Shown here piece by piece: positions 6,633-14,854 of a DNA stretch of 38,720 nucleotides; the stretch's first letter is position 1, and each line of letters begins with the position of its first letter. The stretch is from the NCBI GenBank assembly GCA_024103495.1, contig JAGFIQ010000070.1, positions 1 through 38,720 of the forward strand, given 5' to 3'. Below the pieces are notes generated by a model. That model was given only the letters and a program-made list of their open reading frames with translations. It made no database searches and was not told where the DNA came from. Origin of the DNA: Aridibacter famidurans. Lineage in GTDB: Bacteria > Acidobacteriota > Blastocatellia > Pyrinomonadales > Pyrinomonadaceae. The position numbers were made by a program, and so were the translations under genes.

Positions 6633-7277
6633 TTATGAAAGGTAGTCCCGGAGGGGGTCGGTACTGTCGATGAAGATCTTTCCGCGGTCTATACGGAACA
6701 GGCCTTTCGCGTGGAGCTTGCGAATGGAGCGGATGGCGGTCTCGGTCGTGATCCCGGCGATCTCGGCGATATCCTGTCGCCTGAGCGCGATCTTCACCGG
6801 CGGCTCCTGTCTTGATTCGGAGGCAAGCTTCAGAAGCACTTCCGCTACCCTCGCCTCTGCCGAGGGCGTGTTGTGGATCATCGCGGTGTCGGCGCGGTCC
6901 CGAAGGATCCCGCACATTGCCTGCAAGACGAGCGAGGAGAATTCTTCGGAGTCCTTCAGAAGCGCCCGCATGTCGTCGATGTAAAGGAGCAGCAAGTCGG
7001 TCGGCTCCATCGCGATCGCCGTCGCGGGAAACAGCTTGCCGTCCATCGCCGGGGGAATGGCGAAGACCTCGCCTGACGAGAACATGCCCATGATCACTTC
7101 CTTTCCGTCGCCCGGATGGCGGACCAGTTTCACCCTTCCCTCCCGGACGAACGGCAGAAATGCGGGCTCTTCGCCTTCGGAGAAGATGACGTGTCCCTCG
7201 GCGTAGCGCTTTTCCCTGCAGCGGCTGAGAAGCGCCGTGCTGAGCTCCGGGCTGATCGTTTCCAGGAAGGTGTTCAT
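6633..7277 (-). CDS. Crp/Fnr-family transcriptional regulator (no Fe-S cysteines)
   Basis: This 214-residue regulator has an N-terminal cyclic-nucleotide-binding-like beta-barrel (about 10-120; G-R-V-K-L-V-R, G-E-V-F-A-I-P). A long dimerisation helix and a C-terminal winged helix (145-205) follow, with I-A-E-I-A-G-I-T-T-E-T-A-I-R-S-I. The recognition helix keeps the E and R used by Crp and Fnr for DNA contact. It lacks the N-terminal cysteine cluster of true FNR, so it may sense a nucleotide, haem/NO or another ligand. The start ATG overlaps the TPR gene's stop (ATGA), showing translational coupling. It is a plausible regulator for the adjacent cytochrome genes or for the FNR-like box that follows its stop. 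Confidence 0.9.
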   Translation of the reverse strand: MNTFLETISPELSTALLSRCREKRYAEGHVIFSEGEEPAFLPFVREGRVKLVRHPGDGKEVIMGMFSSGEVFAIPPAMDGKLFPATAIAMEPTDLLLLYIDDMRALLKDSEEFSSLVLQAMCGILRDRADTAMIHNTPSAEARVAEVLLKLASESRQEPPVKIALRRQDIAEIAGITTETAIRSIRKLHAKGLFRIDRGKIFIDSTDPLRDYLS

Positions 7278-7984
7278 TCGCTGCCCTGGGTCGGAGCGGA
7301 GGTCTTCGAGATCGCCTCGCGGAGTCTCGGGATCACCTCGTTCCCGGGCGAGACCTCTTCGAGCCGTGTGAGTGTTTCGGTCGCTTTCGCGGCGTCTTTT
7401 TTCTCTGTGTATGCCACGACGAGGTTCTGCAGCGTAAGCGCGTGCTTCGGATCGTACTCGAGCGACTTTACGAACTCGGCGATCGCGCGGTCGACGTCCT
7501 TCGGATCTCGAAGTAGGAACGTCAGGCCCATATCGGTGCGGACGTTCACATCGTCGGCCTTCTTTTCGAGAGCCGACGCGTACCACTTTTCGGCCTCCAG
7601 GAATTTGCTGGCGTCGAAGTTCGCGTTCCCAAGGTTGACTATCACCTGGTAATCGTCGGGCCTGATCTCGTTCGCGCGCGAGTAGTACTTGATCGCGTCG
7701 TCGTATCTCTGGATCCGGAAGAAAAGCTCCGCGGCTTTCACCTGCGAGTCGAAATCGTCGGGCTGCTTTTCGGCCGCGTCGATCGCCGCCTGGACGTCCT
7801 GCATCGCTGCGGGATCTGCCTGGCCCTGGACCGCGGGATGATCGGGCGGAAGGCCCATCTGGTTGGCGCCAAGAGTCCCCGGAGCAGGAGCGGCGTTCTT
7901 GTTGATGTAGTTGGCTCCCATGAAGCCGACGATCAGCCCCGCAAGCAGGCCGACGATTGCGAAAAGTATGTTGTCCTTGTTCAT
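7274..7984 (-). CDS. Membrane-anchored TPR protein, likely cytochrome c biogenesis-associated
   Basis: A 236-residue protein with an N-terminal transmembrane anchor (residues 6-26, ILFAIVGLLAGLIVGFMGAN), a proline/alanine linker and four or five tetratricopeptide repeats (about 65-220), e.g. A-A-E-L-F-F-R-I-Q-R-Y-D-D-A and N-L-G-N-A-N-F-D-A-S-K-F. The TPR domain probably faces the periplasm. TPR proteins such as NrfG and CcmI/CcmH present apocytochromes during haem attachment. The position between ResB and a Crp/Fnr gene, opposite multihaem cytochromes, supports a similar role here, but this is inferred from context. Its stop overlaps the regulator's start. Confidence 0.8.
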   Translation of the reverse strand: MNKDNILFAIVGLLAGLIVGFMGANYINKNAAPAPGTLGANQMGLPPDHPAVQGQADPAAMQDVQAAIDAAEKQPDDFDSQVKAAELFFRIQRYDDAIKYYSRANEIRPDDYQVIVNLGNANFDASKFLEAEKWYASALEKKADDVNVRTDMGLTFLLRDPKDVDRAIAEFVKSLEYDPKHALTLQNLVVAYTEKKDAAKATETLTRLEEVSPGNEVIPRLREAISKTSAPTQGSE

Positions 7985-8181
7985 TTTCAGTTGAGGAGCG
8001 GCGGTTTTTGCTGCCGCGTCCCGATCGTGTTTGTGAAGTGAATGAGGTGATTATAGCAAAGGGGTGATAGCACCGCGATGTAACGCGAACTTCAGTTTGC
8101 GCCGCGCGAATGCGCGGAACCCGCCGACCTTCTGCGTGCTTCCCACGCAACGACAGCTGAAGCTTATCGTATATCCGGGAA

Positions 8182-9666
8182 TCAATCTTCTTCCTCGCGC
8201 CTGATCGAATCCAGCACACCGGCGCTGATCTTCGAGAATGCGGCCGGGAAAGTGTCGTAAGGCCGGTTCGTGTCACCCGCGATCCGAACCCTCACGCCTT
8301 CAGATTCGCCGTCCGCCCTGACCCAGACCCTTCGGTGCGAGAAAAGAAAGACGGCCAGAAGCGAGATCGCGAGAAGCCCGAATCCGGCATAAACGAACGG
8401 CTGGCCCGGATCGCGCCGGACGAACAGGACGTGCCGGTCCGCGACACGCTCGTACGATTCGATCCGGAACGTGTACCCGGCGACCGGCTTCCTGGCGACC
8501 GGCATCTCCGCCATCAGCCCGCCGAACGCGAACGCCGTCTCCTTCTCACCGCCGGGTGTCTCGACCTCGATCACCGCCGCGGGGCTTTCGTAGTCGGAAG
8601 TGTCGGCGGTCGGGTCTTCGCTTCTCATATCGAAGCCGGCGCGGAAATCTGCGAACCGGAGCTTTGTTCCGTCCTTCAGCCGCACTTCGCCCGATCGCTC
8701 GATCGTCACCGTCTCCGAAGCGCCCGAGGACGCAGTCACCAAAAGGCTCACGCTTCGGGCTTTTCCGAGCGGAGCGGCTGACGAATGAAAGAATCGGTAT
8801 CCCCTGTAATCCGCGGGCGAGTTCAGGCTTACGGTCAGATCCGTCGAACGACCGTCGTCGATGATCGTGAGCTCGGTGATCCAGTCGAGCGTGTTGTCCG
8901 GCCTGATCGAGCCGTCCGTGTCGATCAGCTTCTGTCGCAGGTCGCGGCAGCGGACCTCGAACGGAAGCGCCATCGTCACCTGCCTCGTGCGGTCCGCGGA
9001 AGCCTCGGTCGTGACGATCTGCCGGGAACTGCTTCCGGGCCTAAGGTCCATCTCGCCGCTTCTGGCGAACCACGCGGTCAGCGATCCTCCGAACAGAAGC
9101 ACGAGGAGAGCGACGTGAACCGCGTACGCTCCCAGCCGGTTCCACGATCCCTTCTGGGCGAACACGAACCTCGCGCTTCCGGCGGAAGCCTTTCGTACAT
9201 CCCTGAACCCGCGCGCCCTCAGGTCCTCTTCCGCCGCCTCGGCGGCCGATTCGGCGTCGCCGGATCCGAAGAAGTAGTCGCGGAAGAACGGGCTGGATTC
9301 GAACCTGGCCGGCGACATCGTGATGTGCGGTTCCCGTATGAGCTTCCAGGTCGATGGGAACCGGTCAACCGAGGCAAGGATGATGTTCATCGCCAGCAGC
9401 GCGAGCAGCGTGCTGTAGTACCACGAGTGATAAACGTTGAACAGCCCCAGATGCTCGAGCACCGTCCGCTGGGAAGGAGTGAGATCCGCGTAGAATGCGG
9501 CAAATCCGTCGACATTCTGCTGGACGATCAGCATCCCGGCGATGCTCACGACCCCGAGGGCGATCAGAAGAAATATCCCGAACCGAACCGAGCTTAGAAA
9601 CGCGAGGACCCTGAAAAACGTGGACGCGGGCCTGTCCTTTTTGTCCGAACTGAATGTGTTCGCCAT
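8182..9666 (-). CDS. resB: ResB-family cytochrome c biogenesis protein
   Basis: A 494-residue membrane protein of cytochrome c maturation System II (ResB/CcsB), which works with ResC/CcsA in haem export and attachment to apocytochromes. I start it at ATG 9666 (MANTFSSDKKDRPASTF) because the longer frame upstream overlaps the promoter and operator. It has transmembrane segments near 20-45, 80-105 and 185-210 and a final one near 435-455. The large periplasmic domain between the last two contains D-Y-R-G-Y-R-F-F-H-S-S, typical of ResB. No ResC/CcsA partner is visible in the window. It is divergent from the first nine-haem gene and probably supplies haem insertion for the whole locus. Confidence 0.9.
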   Translation of the reverse strand: MANTFSSDKKDRPASTFFRVLAFLSSVRFGIFLLIALGVVSIAGMLIVQQNVDGFAAFYADLTPSQRTVLEHLGLFNVYHSWYYSTLLALLAMNIILASVDRFPSTWKLIREPHITMSPARFESSPFFRDYFFGSGDAESAAEAAEEDLRARGFRDVRKASAGSARFVFAQKGSWNRLGAYAVHVALLVLLFGGSLTAWFARSGEMDLRPGSSSRQIVTTEASADRTRQVTMALPFEVRCRDLRQKLIDTDGSIRPDNTLDWITELTIIDDGRSTDLTVSLNSPADYRGYRFFHSSAAPLGKARSVSLLVTASSGASETVTIERSGEVRLKDGTKLRFADFRAGFDMRSEDPTADTSDYESPAAVIEVETPGGEKETAFAFGGLMAEMPVARKPVAGYTFRIESYERVADRHVLFVRRDPGQPFVYAGFGLLAISLLAVFLFSHRRVWVRADGESEGVRVRIAGDTNRPYDTFPAAFSKISAGVLDSIRREEED

Positions 9667-9728
9667 ATGAACGAAGATCTGGTTTGTTTCGCTAATTCGA
9701 ATAGTAACAATCGTTTTGGAGAGCGCAT

Positions 9729-9744
9729 TGTGACTGACGTCACA
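9729..9744. promoter_or_regulatory. Crp/Fnr-type operator TGTGAC-N4-GTCACA
   Basis: TGTGACTGACGTCACA has perfect inverted arms. It lies in the divergent gap between resB (start 9666) and the first nine-haem gene (start 9816), where it could control both. The same arms recur at 21048-21063 and, with single mismatches, at 21026-21041 and 21625-21640. Confidence 0.7.
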
Positions 9745-9815
9745 GCCGGGAGGGCTTGTCGGGACTAGTATGATGGTGAGCAGTGCAAGCTTCGGATTCG
9801 GGGGGACTTTCGCAG

Positions 9816-11009
9816 ATGGATCCAAACGCGAAAAGAACAATGAGGGCCGCGCTTAGGTTCTCTGTCGTGGCGGTGTTCGCTATCGCCGCGGCATCCGTGT
9901 TCCTGCTCCCGGGGCCTGCCGACGCACTTGCCGAAAGACCTGAGGCCCCGCCGGAACCTTCCCAGTCCAGGTACTCGAAGTTTTCGCACGATGTCGAAGC
10001 GCACAAGAAGAAAGAATGTGCCGAGTGCCACAAGTTCCCCTCCGACAACTGGCAGAAGGTCCGGCCCGAGTCCGAAGCGATCCCCGACATCACCGAGTAT
10101 CCGAAACACGATTCCTGCGTCAGCTGTCACCGCCAGCAGTTCTTCAGCGGATCGAAACCGGCCATCTGTTCTATCTGCCACGTGAATCCGTCGCCCAGGG
10201 ACAGCCGCCGGCATCCGTTCCCGAATCCGCGCGAGGCGTTCGACAAGTCTCCGAAAGGCAAGAATTCATTTTCCGAGTTCGCCGTCGCGTTCCCGCACGA
10301 GCTGCACGTCGCTATGCTTGCTTCGAAGTCTCCGCGGACGCCGTCAGACCGGACCTCGGGACCGATGTTCGTGCGCGCCGGGTTCAGAAAGGTTGTGCAG
10401 TCGGAAACGTGCGCGATGTGCCACCAGATAGCGGCCCCGCAGGGGGACGGCGACGACGAGTACGCGACCAAGCCGCCCGAGAAGCTCGGCGACGCATTCT
10501 GGCTGAAAAAGGGGACGTTTATGACCTCGCCGACCGGCCATACTCAATGCTTCACCTGCCACTCCGCGGACGCGGGCCTGAGTCCCGCGCCGACTGATTG
10601 CGGGACCTGTCACAAGCTCGCACCGTCGAATCTGAAGGTGGATTTCGATCAGGCGGCGGCTAAGAGAATGAACATCGAGGACAAGCTTCTTGTCGCATCC
10701 TGGAGAAGGCGCGATTCTTCGGCGACATTCCGCCACGAATGGTTCAGCCACGCGGAGATGGACTGCACGACGTGCCACGCGCTCGGCGATATCAAGACCG
10801 CGGACTGGTCTTCGAGATCCGTGAAGATCTCGACGTGCAGCAACTGCCATATCACGGCGACCTCGGACGACGGCGGCATCCTGAACTACGAGATAGACGA
10901 GCGGAAAAAAGATCCGAAGTTCCAGTGCGTGAAATGCCACATAGGCTACAGCGGGCTTCCTTTGCCCGCATCACATCCGGAGGCGATCAAGGCCCTCTCG
11001 GAAAACTAG
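9816..11009 (+). CDS. Nine-haem periplasmic c-type cytochrome (cytochrome c3/c7-like)
   Basis: A 397-residue exported cytochrome. ATG 9816 is chosen because GGGGGA lies 9 bp upstream and a good signal peptide follows (ALRFSVVAVFAIAAASVFLL, cleavage near ADA). Nine CXXCH haem-binding motifs are present: CAECH, CVSCH, CSICH, CAMCH, CFTCH, CGTCH, CTTCH, CSNCH and CVKCH. Additional histidines (F-S-H-D, F-P-H-E-L-H, W-F-S-H-A) could supply the second axial ligands. The protein is probably a periplasmic electron carrier. Its stop (TAG, 11007-11009) is followed immediately by the ATG of a paralogous nine-haem lipoprotein, so the two are surely co-transcribed. No catalytic-site feature of a known reductase is evident. 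Confidence 0.9.
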   Translation: MDPNAKRTMRAALRFSVVAVFAIAAASVFLLPGPADALAERPEAPPEPSQSRYSKFSHDVEAHKKKECAECHKFPSDNWQKVRPESEAIPDITEYPKHDSCVSCHRQQFFSGSKPAICSICHVNPSPRDSRRHPFPNPREAFDKSPKGKNSFSEFAVAFPHELHVAMLASKSPRTPSDRTSGPMFVRAGFRKVVQSETCAMCHQIAAPQGDGDDEYATKPPEKLGDAFWLKKGTFMTSPTGHTQCFTCHSADAGLSPAPTDCGTCHKLAPSNLKVDFDQAAAKRMNIEDKLLVASWRRRDSSATFRHEWFSHAEMDCTTCHALGDIKTADWSSRSVKISTCSNCHITATSDDGGILNYEIDERKKDPKFQCVKCHIGYSGLPLPASHPEAIKALSEN

Positions 11010-11924
11010 ATGACTGACCGATCGGCAAAAGAGAGAGAAGAAATCCGGCGGCCGGCAGGCATACGGCGGCTGAGACCGCTCGTGGCCGCTCTCTTTCTCG
11101 CCGCGGCACTGGGTTACGGGCTGGTCGCGTGCAACGGATCGGAAGAGGAGCCCTCGAACGCTAACGATGCGAACGCCGTCAACACTTCGAATTCGAACCT
11201 CAACACGGCGCTCGCGGCCGCTGAAGAGGAAGGAAAGTACGCGGAATTCAGCCATCAGGCCGATTACCACTCGAAACTTCCCTGCCTCGCCTGCCATACA
11301 AGGGAAACCAACGCGACTACGATCGGCTTCCCGGGAAAGGTCGAGCATTCTCCGTGCGCCGGCTGTCACGTCGAGCAGTTCCGCAACCCCAAGAGCGAGA
11401 TCTGCGCGATCTGTCATACGGAGCCGGAGACGGGAGCGATGAAGGCGTCGTTCAGGCTGGAGGGATTCGGATCGAAGTTCGCGCACAATCGGCACCTGGG
11501 CGTGAACTGCGGCACGTGCCACAAGCCGGCGGGCAAGACGCTTTCGATCCCGAGAGGAGGCAGCGCTCACGCGAACTGCTTCCAGTGCCACACGTCCGAT
11601 TCGAGCACCGAAATGGCTTCGTGCAGCACGTGCCACGAACAGGGCGCGGGCCGTATGCAAGCACCGGGAAGCGCAAGGGCGTTCAATGCCGGGTTCAGTC
11701 ACGCGGCCCACGGACCAAGACAGGGTTTGAACTGCAACAGCTGCCACACGGTCTATGCCCGGCCGGGCCGTGGATCGCAGTTGTCGTCGCCCGCGACCGC
11801 GATGCACTTCGCGAGCAGAGGCAGGCAGTCGTGCGCCACGTGCCACAATGGCCGAAGGGCGTTTGGGGGAGAGGACTTCGCCGACTGCAAGAAATGCCAC
11901 CAGGGCGGCAGTTTCGGCTTTTGA
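11010..11924 (+). CDS. Nine-haem lipoprotein c-type cytochrome
   Basis: This 304-residue protein has a basic N-terminal tail, a hydrophobic stretch and the lipobox LVAC, predicting lipid attachment at C41. An asparagine/serine-rich linker follows (about 48-66). Nine CXXCH motifs come next: CLACH, CAGCH, CAICH, CGTCH, CFQCH, CSTCH, CNSCH, CATCH and CKKCH. The first three motifs and their spacing match the preceding gene (F-S-H, then C-x-x-C-H, then Q-F and C-x-I-C-H), so the pair arose by duplication. A lipid anchor would fix this copy to the inner or outer membrane while the other diffuses. A gap with small palindromes follows, then a mono-haem cytochrome. Confidence 0.9.
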   Translation: MTDRSAKEREEIRRPAGIRRLRPLVAALFLAAALGYGLVACNGSEEEPSNANDANAVNTSNSNLNTALAAAEEEGKYAEFSHQADYHSKLPCLACHTRETNATTIGFPGKVEHSPCAGCHVEQFRNPKSEICAICHTEPETGAMKASFRLEGFGSKFAHNRHLGVNCGTCHKPAGKTLSIPRGGSAHANCFQCHTSDSSTEMASCSTCHEQGAGRMQAPGSARAFNAGFSHAAHGPRQGLNCNSCHTVYARPGRGSQLSSPATAMHFASRGRQSCATCHNGRRAFGGEDFADCKKCHQGGSFGF

Positions 11925-12150
11925 TATCATCTACCCGGCTCGCGAACTAATCCGCGACGGACGTGAAGATTTTCACGAACTTATACCGGCCGCTCGCATC
12001 TGATTCGCGGCCATACCTCGCGAGGCATCGATTTTACGGGACCTTGCGGGATGAGCGGGCCGAATGGTTCGGTGGCACCGGCATTGCACATATGTTATTG
12101 CGGGCCCCCGGGCCTAAACGATCAGAAGATCTTTAGGAGCGATTTCAGTA

Positions 12151-12492
12151 ATGAACAAGAAACACATAAAAGCATTTGTCACGGCGGTATTCATTCTCCC
12201 CTTGGTTTTCGCCGCATTCATAGGTACAGCAGCCGAGAAGGTCGAGGCCGACGCGCAGGACGCGGCGGCTCTCTACAAAAAGAACACTTGTTTCGCCTGC
12301 CACAAGGCGGACGCTTCGAAGTCGTTCGATCCTGAGAAAACGGACGAGCACCACATCAACGCGATCCTGAAGGGCGTCAAAGGCGAAAAGCCGCCTTATA
12401 TGCCTGCCTACGAGACGAAAGGCATAGACGAAGCCACGGCCGCAGCTCTAGTAGCCCATATGAGGGAACTGAGAGCCGCCGCGGGTGAGTAA
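12151..12492 (+). CDS. Mono-haem class I cytochrome c
   Basis: A 113-residue secreted cytochrome with a signal peptide (residues 8-28) cleaved near the V-E-A-D region. The single haem site CFACH is at 48-52, and a probable distal methionine ligand occurs in PPYMPAYE. The small size and final helix (A-A-L-V-A-H-M-R-E-L) are normal for a soluble electron carrier. An AGGAG Shine-Dalgarno lies 11 bp before the ATG. Its place between the nine-haem pair and the octahaem membrane protein suggests that it shuttles electrons within this chain. Confidence 0.9.
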   Translation: MNKKHIKAFVTAVFILPLVFAAFIGTAAEKVEADAQDAAALYKKNTCFACHKADASKSFDPEKTDEHHINAILKGVKGEKPPYMPAYETKGIDEATAAALVAHMRELRAAAGE

Positions 12493-12531
12493 AGATAGGG
12501 TCGTATCCAGTTTGAAGATCTTGGGGTGCGG

Positions 12532-12557
12532 GAGCCGGGCGACCGGCTCTCCGTACT
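12532..12557 (+). terminator. Hairpin after the mono-haem cytochrome gene
   Basis: GAGCCGG-gcga-CCGGCTC forms a 7-bp GC-rich stem, followed after a few bases by ACTTTT. The T tract is short and not immediate, so this is a weak or partial terminator that may only attenuate read-through into the octahaem gene. Confidence 0.4.
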
Positions 12558-12614
12558 TTTCCGCGTTTCGACCGGCGGTTTCGGTCTCAGCCCATAGAAG
12601 CCCGATCAACTGAC

Positions 12615-14285
12615 ATGACGGAAGACAAGAACGAAAGCAACGGACACGAAGAAGAAGAATCGTCGCAAGCCCCGGAAGAGGGTTCGACACCTGAACCGGA
12701 AGCCGTGGAAGCGGCGGAGGTCAAACACAGCTGGAGAAGCCTTGCCAGGAATTACATCAGTTTCGTGGGCTTTGCGATAGCGGTCGCTGCGATAGTCTGC
12801 ATAGCTCTGCTGTTCCTGCTTGAGCTCACAGGGTCCACCGACCAGCCTTATCTCGGCCTGCTTATCTACATTCTGTTCCCGGCGGTGATGTTCTTCGGAT
12901 TTTTCATTGTCCTCGTCGGGATCTTCTTTGAGAGGCGGCGGCGAAGAAAATTCGCTGCGGACGAGATCGCGGAGTACCCTGTGCTTGACCTCAACGATCC
13001 GCGCCGAAGGCGTTCTTTGATCGTCTTTCTCGTCTTTTCCATTCTATTTCTATTCGTCAGCGCCTTCGGCGCCTATCACGCCTACGAGTTCACGGAGTCG
13101 GTGACCTTCTGCGGACAGATTTGCCACGAGGTGATGCAGCCCGAGTTCGTTTCCGCCGGCGCCGCTCCGCACGCGGAGCTCAAATGTGTCGAGTGCCACG
13201 TCGGAGGCGGTGCCGAATGGTACGCGCGTTCGAAACTGAACGGCGTCCGACAATTGGTCAAGGTAAGCTTCAACACCTACGACCGGCCGATAAAGACCCC
13301 GATACACAATATGAGGCCGCCGAACGAGACCTGCGCCAAGTGTCACTGGCCGGAGAAGCATCATGGCGAGCAGTTAAAGGTCTTCACCGATTTCGCTTAC
13401 GACGAAGCGAGCACGATGAGCGAGACAAAACTGCTTGTTAAGGTCGGCGGTGGCAGTCCCGAAACGGGCCGCGTTTCCGGGATCCACTGGCATATGAACC
13501 TTGGGAACGAGGTGACGTTCATCGCAACAGACGAGAGGCGCCAGAACATCCCCTGGGTCCAGCTGAAGGACTCTAAGGGCAATGTCACGACTTACACTCG
13601 CCAGGGTTCGAACTTCACCGAAGAGATGATCGCGAGGTCTGAGAAGAAGGTGATGGACTGCATCGACTGCCACAGCCGCCCGGCGCACATTTACCTGTCG
13701 CCGAACAACGCCGTGGACGAATCGATCCTCGCCGGAAAACTCGACCGTTCGCTGCCTTTCGTCAAGCGGACCGCGGTCGAGGTGCTCACGAAGGATTACC
13801 AAACCACCGAGCAGGCGCTCGCGACGATCTCCGACGAGTTCCACAAGTACTACCGCGACAATCACTCGGCTGTCTACGCTTCAAAACAGCCGGCGATCAA
13901 CGCCGCCGTGGCGGAGCTGCGAAGGGTCTACCGCACGTATTTCTTCCCGGAAATGAAGACGGACTGGCGCGCGCACATCGACAACATAGGCCATTTCAAC
14001 GCGCAAGGCTGCTTCAGGTGCCACGACGGGAACATGAGGAGCGCGCAAGGCAAGGTGATCAGGAACGACTGCGCGATCTGCCACGTGACGATCAGCCAGA
14101 ACTACAGGGGACAGGCGGTCGAGCCGGACAACGGCAGGTTCCGGCATCCCCTTAACCTGGGCACCGCAGGAAATTACAACTGCGCCTCGTGCCACAAGGG
14201 CGACCGCGCGTTCCGGCATCCGGTGAACCTGGGGGATATCTCACGGTTCAGCTGCAACGAGTGCCACAAGGAAGAAGGGTTCTAG
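12615..14285 (+). CDS. NapC/NrfH-like membrane cytochrome with eight haem motifs
   Basis: A 556-residue protein with an acidic cytoplasmic N-terminus (1-40) and three transmembrane helices (about 48-72, 79-105 and 134-157). The haem domain begins with C-G-Q-I-C-H (166-171), a CX3CH motif followed by E-V-M. That methionine and the following CVECHVGGGAEW resemble NapC/NirT/NrfH quinol-oxidising cytochromes. Six further CXXCH motifs follow (CAKCH, CIDCH, CFRCH, CAICH, CASCH, CNECH), giving eight. The last two lie in a short tandem repeat R-H-P-x-N-L-G. NapC-type proteins take electrons from menaquinol. The long C-terminal extension suggests that this one carries them further itself. It is probably the quinone entry point to the chain. 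Confidence 0.87.
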   Translation: MTEDKNESNGHEEEESSQAPEEGSTPEPEAVEAAEVKHSWRSLARNYISFVGFAIAVAAIVCIALLFLLELTGSTDQPYLGLLIYILFPAVMFFGFFIVLVGIFFERRRRRKFAADEIAEYPVLDLNDPRRRRSLIVFLVFSILFLFVSAFGAYHAYEFTESVTFCGQICHEVMQPEFVSAGAAPHAELKCVECHVGGGAEWYARSKLNGVRQLVKVSFNTYDRPIKTPIHNMRPPNETCAKCHWPEKHHGEQLKVFTDFAYDEASTMSETKLLVKVGGGSPETGRVSGIHWHMNLGNEVTFIATDERRQNIPWVQLKDSKGNVTTYTRQGSNFTEEMIARSEKKVMDCIDCHSRPAHIYLSPNNAVDESILAGKLDRSLPFVKRTAVEVLTKDYQTTEQALATISDEFHKYYRDNHSAVYASKQPAINAAVAELRRVYRTYFFPEMKTDWRAHIDNIGHFNAQGCFRCHDGNMRSAQGKVIRNDCAICHVTISQNYRGQAVEPDNGRFRHPLNLGTAGNYNCASCHKGDRAFRHPVNLGDISRFSCNECHKEEGF

Positions 14286-14372
14286 GGACTGAGGACTGAG
14301 GACTGAGGACTGAGGACTGAGGACTGAGGACTGAGGACTGAGGACTGAGGACTGAGGACTGAGGACTGAGGA
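14286..14372. repeat. Tandem repeat, 12 perfect copies of GGACTGA
   Basis: Starts one base after the octahaem stop codon and runs 12 units of 7 bp plus a partial unit, without mismatch. The reverse complement of two units (TCAGTCCTCAGTCC) is found at 14410-14423. Confidence 0.95.
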
Positions 14373-14409
14373 GATTGTCGTAGTCTTGACCGCCTGTCAA
14401 GTTCATCTC

Positions 14410-14460
14410 TCAGTCCTCAGTCCTTTTATCTCAGTACTTCTTCTCGTCCTCAGTCCTTTT
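14410..14460 (+). terminator. Candidate terminators formed with the GGACTGA array
   Basis: TCAGTCCTCAGTCC followed by TTTT (14410-14427) and TCCTCAGTCC followed by TTTT (14447-14460) can each pair with the upstream tandem array. In RNA this would give long stems directly followed by U runs at the end of the cytochrome operon. The role is inferred from structure only. Confidence 0.45.
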
Positions 14461-14584
14461 GTCTCAGTCCTGATCTACGGCCGTCGCTTCGCGACTATTC
14501 CTGACTCCTGACTCCTGTTTTCTGTATTCCGCCGTTCCGCCGTTCCGCCGCTGAAGCGGCAAAGGGATTGTGGGCGTCTCCCCT

Positions 14585-14658
14585 ACCGTGGGTTGCGCCC
14601 TTCGGGCGTGCCCACGGCTGAATGCACATGACCGCTACGCGGTCGCCTGTCTCCTCTC
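14585..14658. repeat. Dispersed GTGGGTTGCGCCC repeat, copy A
   Basis: Contains CGTGGGTTGCGCCCTTCGGG, CCCACGGCTGAATGCA, GACCGCTACGCGGTC and GTCTCC. It matches the reverse complement of 34981-35088 closely and shares blocks with 14721-14848. Each block is itself a small palindrome. Confidence 0.8.
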
Positions 14659-14720
14659 TTCTGATTTGCCCGTCGCCTGCGCTCCGGGTTCCGATCGCCG
14701 CTAAAGCGGCGATGAAGGAT

Positions 14721-14848
14721 TGGGTGCCGCTCTTCCCGTGGGTTTCGCCTACGGCTCCACCCACGGCTAAATGCAGGTCGTCGCTTCGCGACTCTTCCCC
14801 GTTCCTGACTCCCGTCTCCCGTCTCCAGTCTCCTGTCTCCCGTCTCCT
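14721..14848. repeat. Dispersed repeat, copy B with GTCTCC tract
   Basis: Holds GGGTGCCGCTCTTCCCGTGG, CCCACGGCTAAATGCA, GTCGCTTCGCGAC, then a run of GTCTCC/GACTCC units reaching the ppdK stop codon. The same modules in the opposite order and strand form 34981-35088, and part of it recurs at 14480-14520. Confidence 0.75.
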
Positions 14849-14854
14849 TTCTTC

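Noticed and set aside
7278..8276. Upstream extension of the Crp/Fnr reading frame to 547 residues
   Set aside because: The extension is out of frame with, and antisense-like in composition to, the TPR gene it overlaps. The regulator starts at ATG 7277 with a normal N-terminus.
11962..12011. CGTGAA-gatt-TTCACG and GGCCGC...GCGGCC palindromes after the nine-haem lipoprotein gene as operator or terminator
   Set aside because: Neither matches the TGTGAC operator, and no T run follows. They are left unassigned.
14286..14372. GGACTGA array considered as CRISPR
   Set aside because: The units are 7 bp with no spacers and no cas genes are present. It is a simple tandem repeat.
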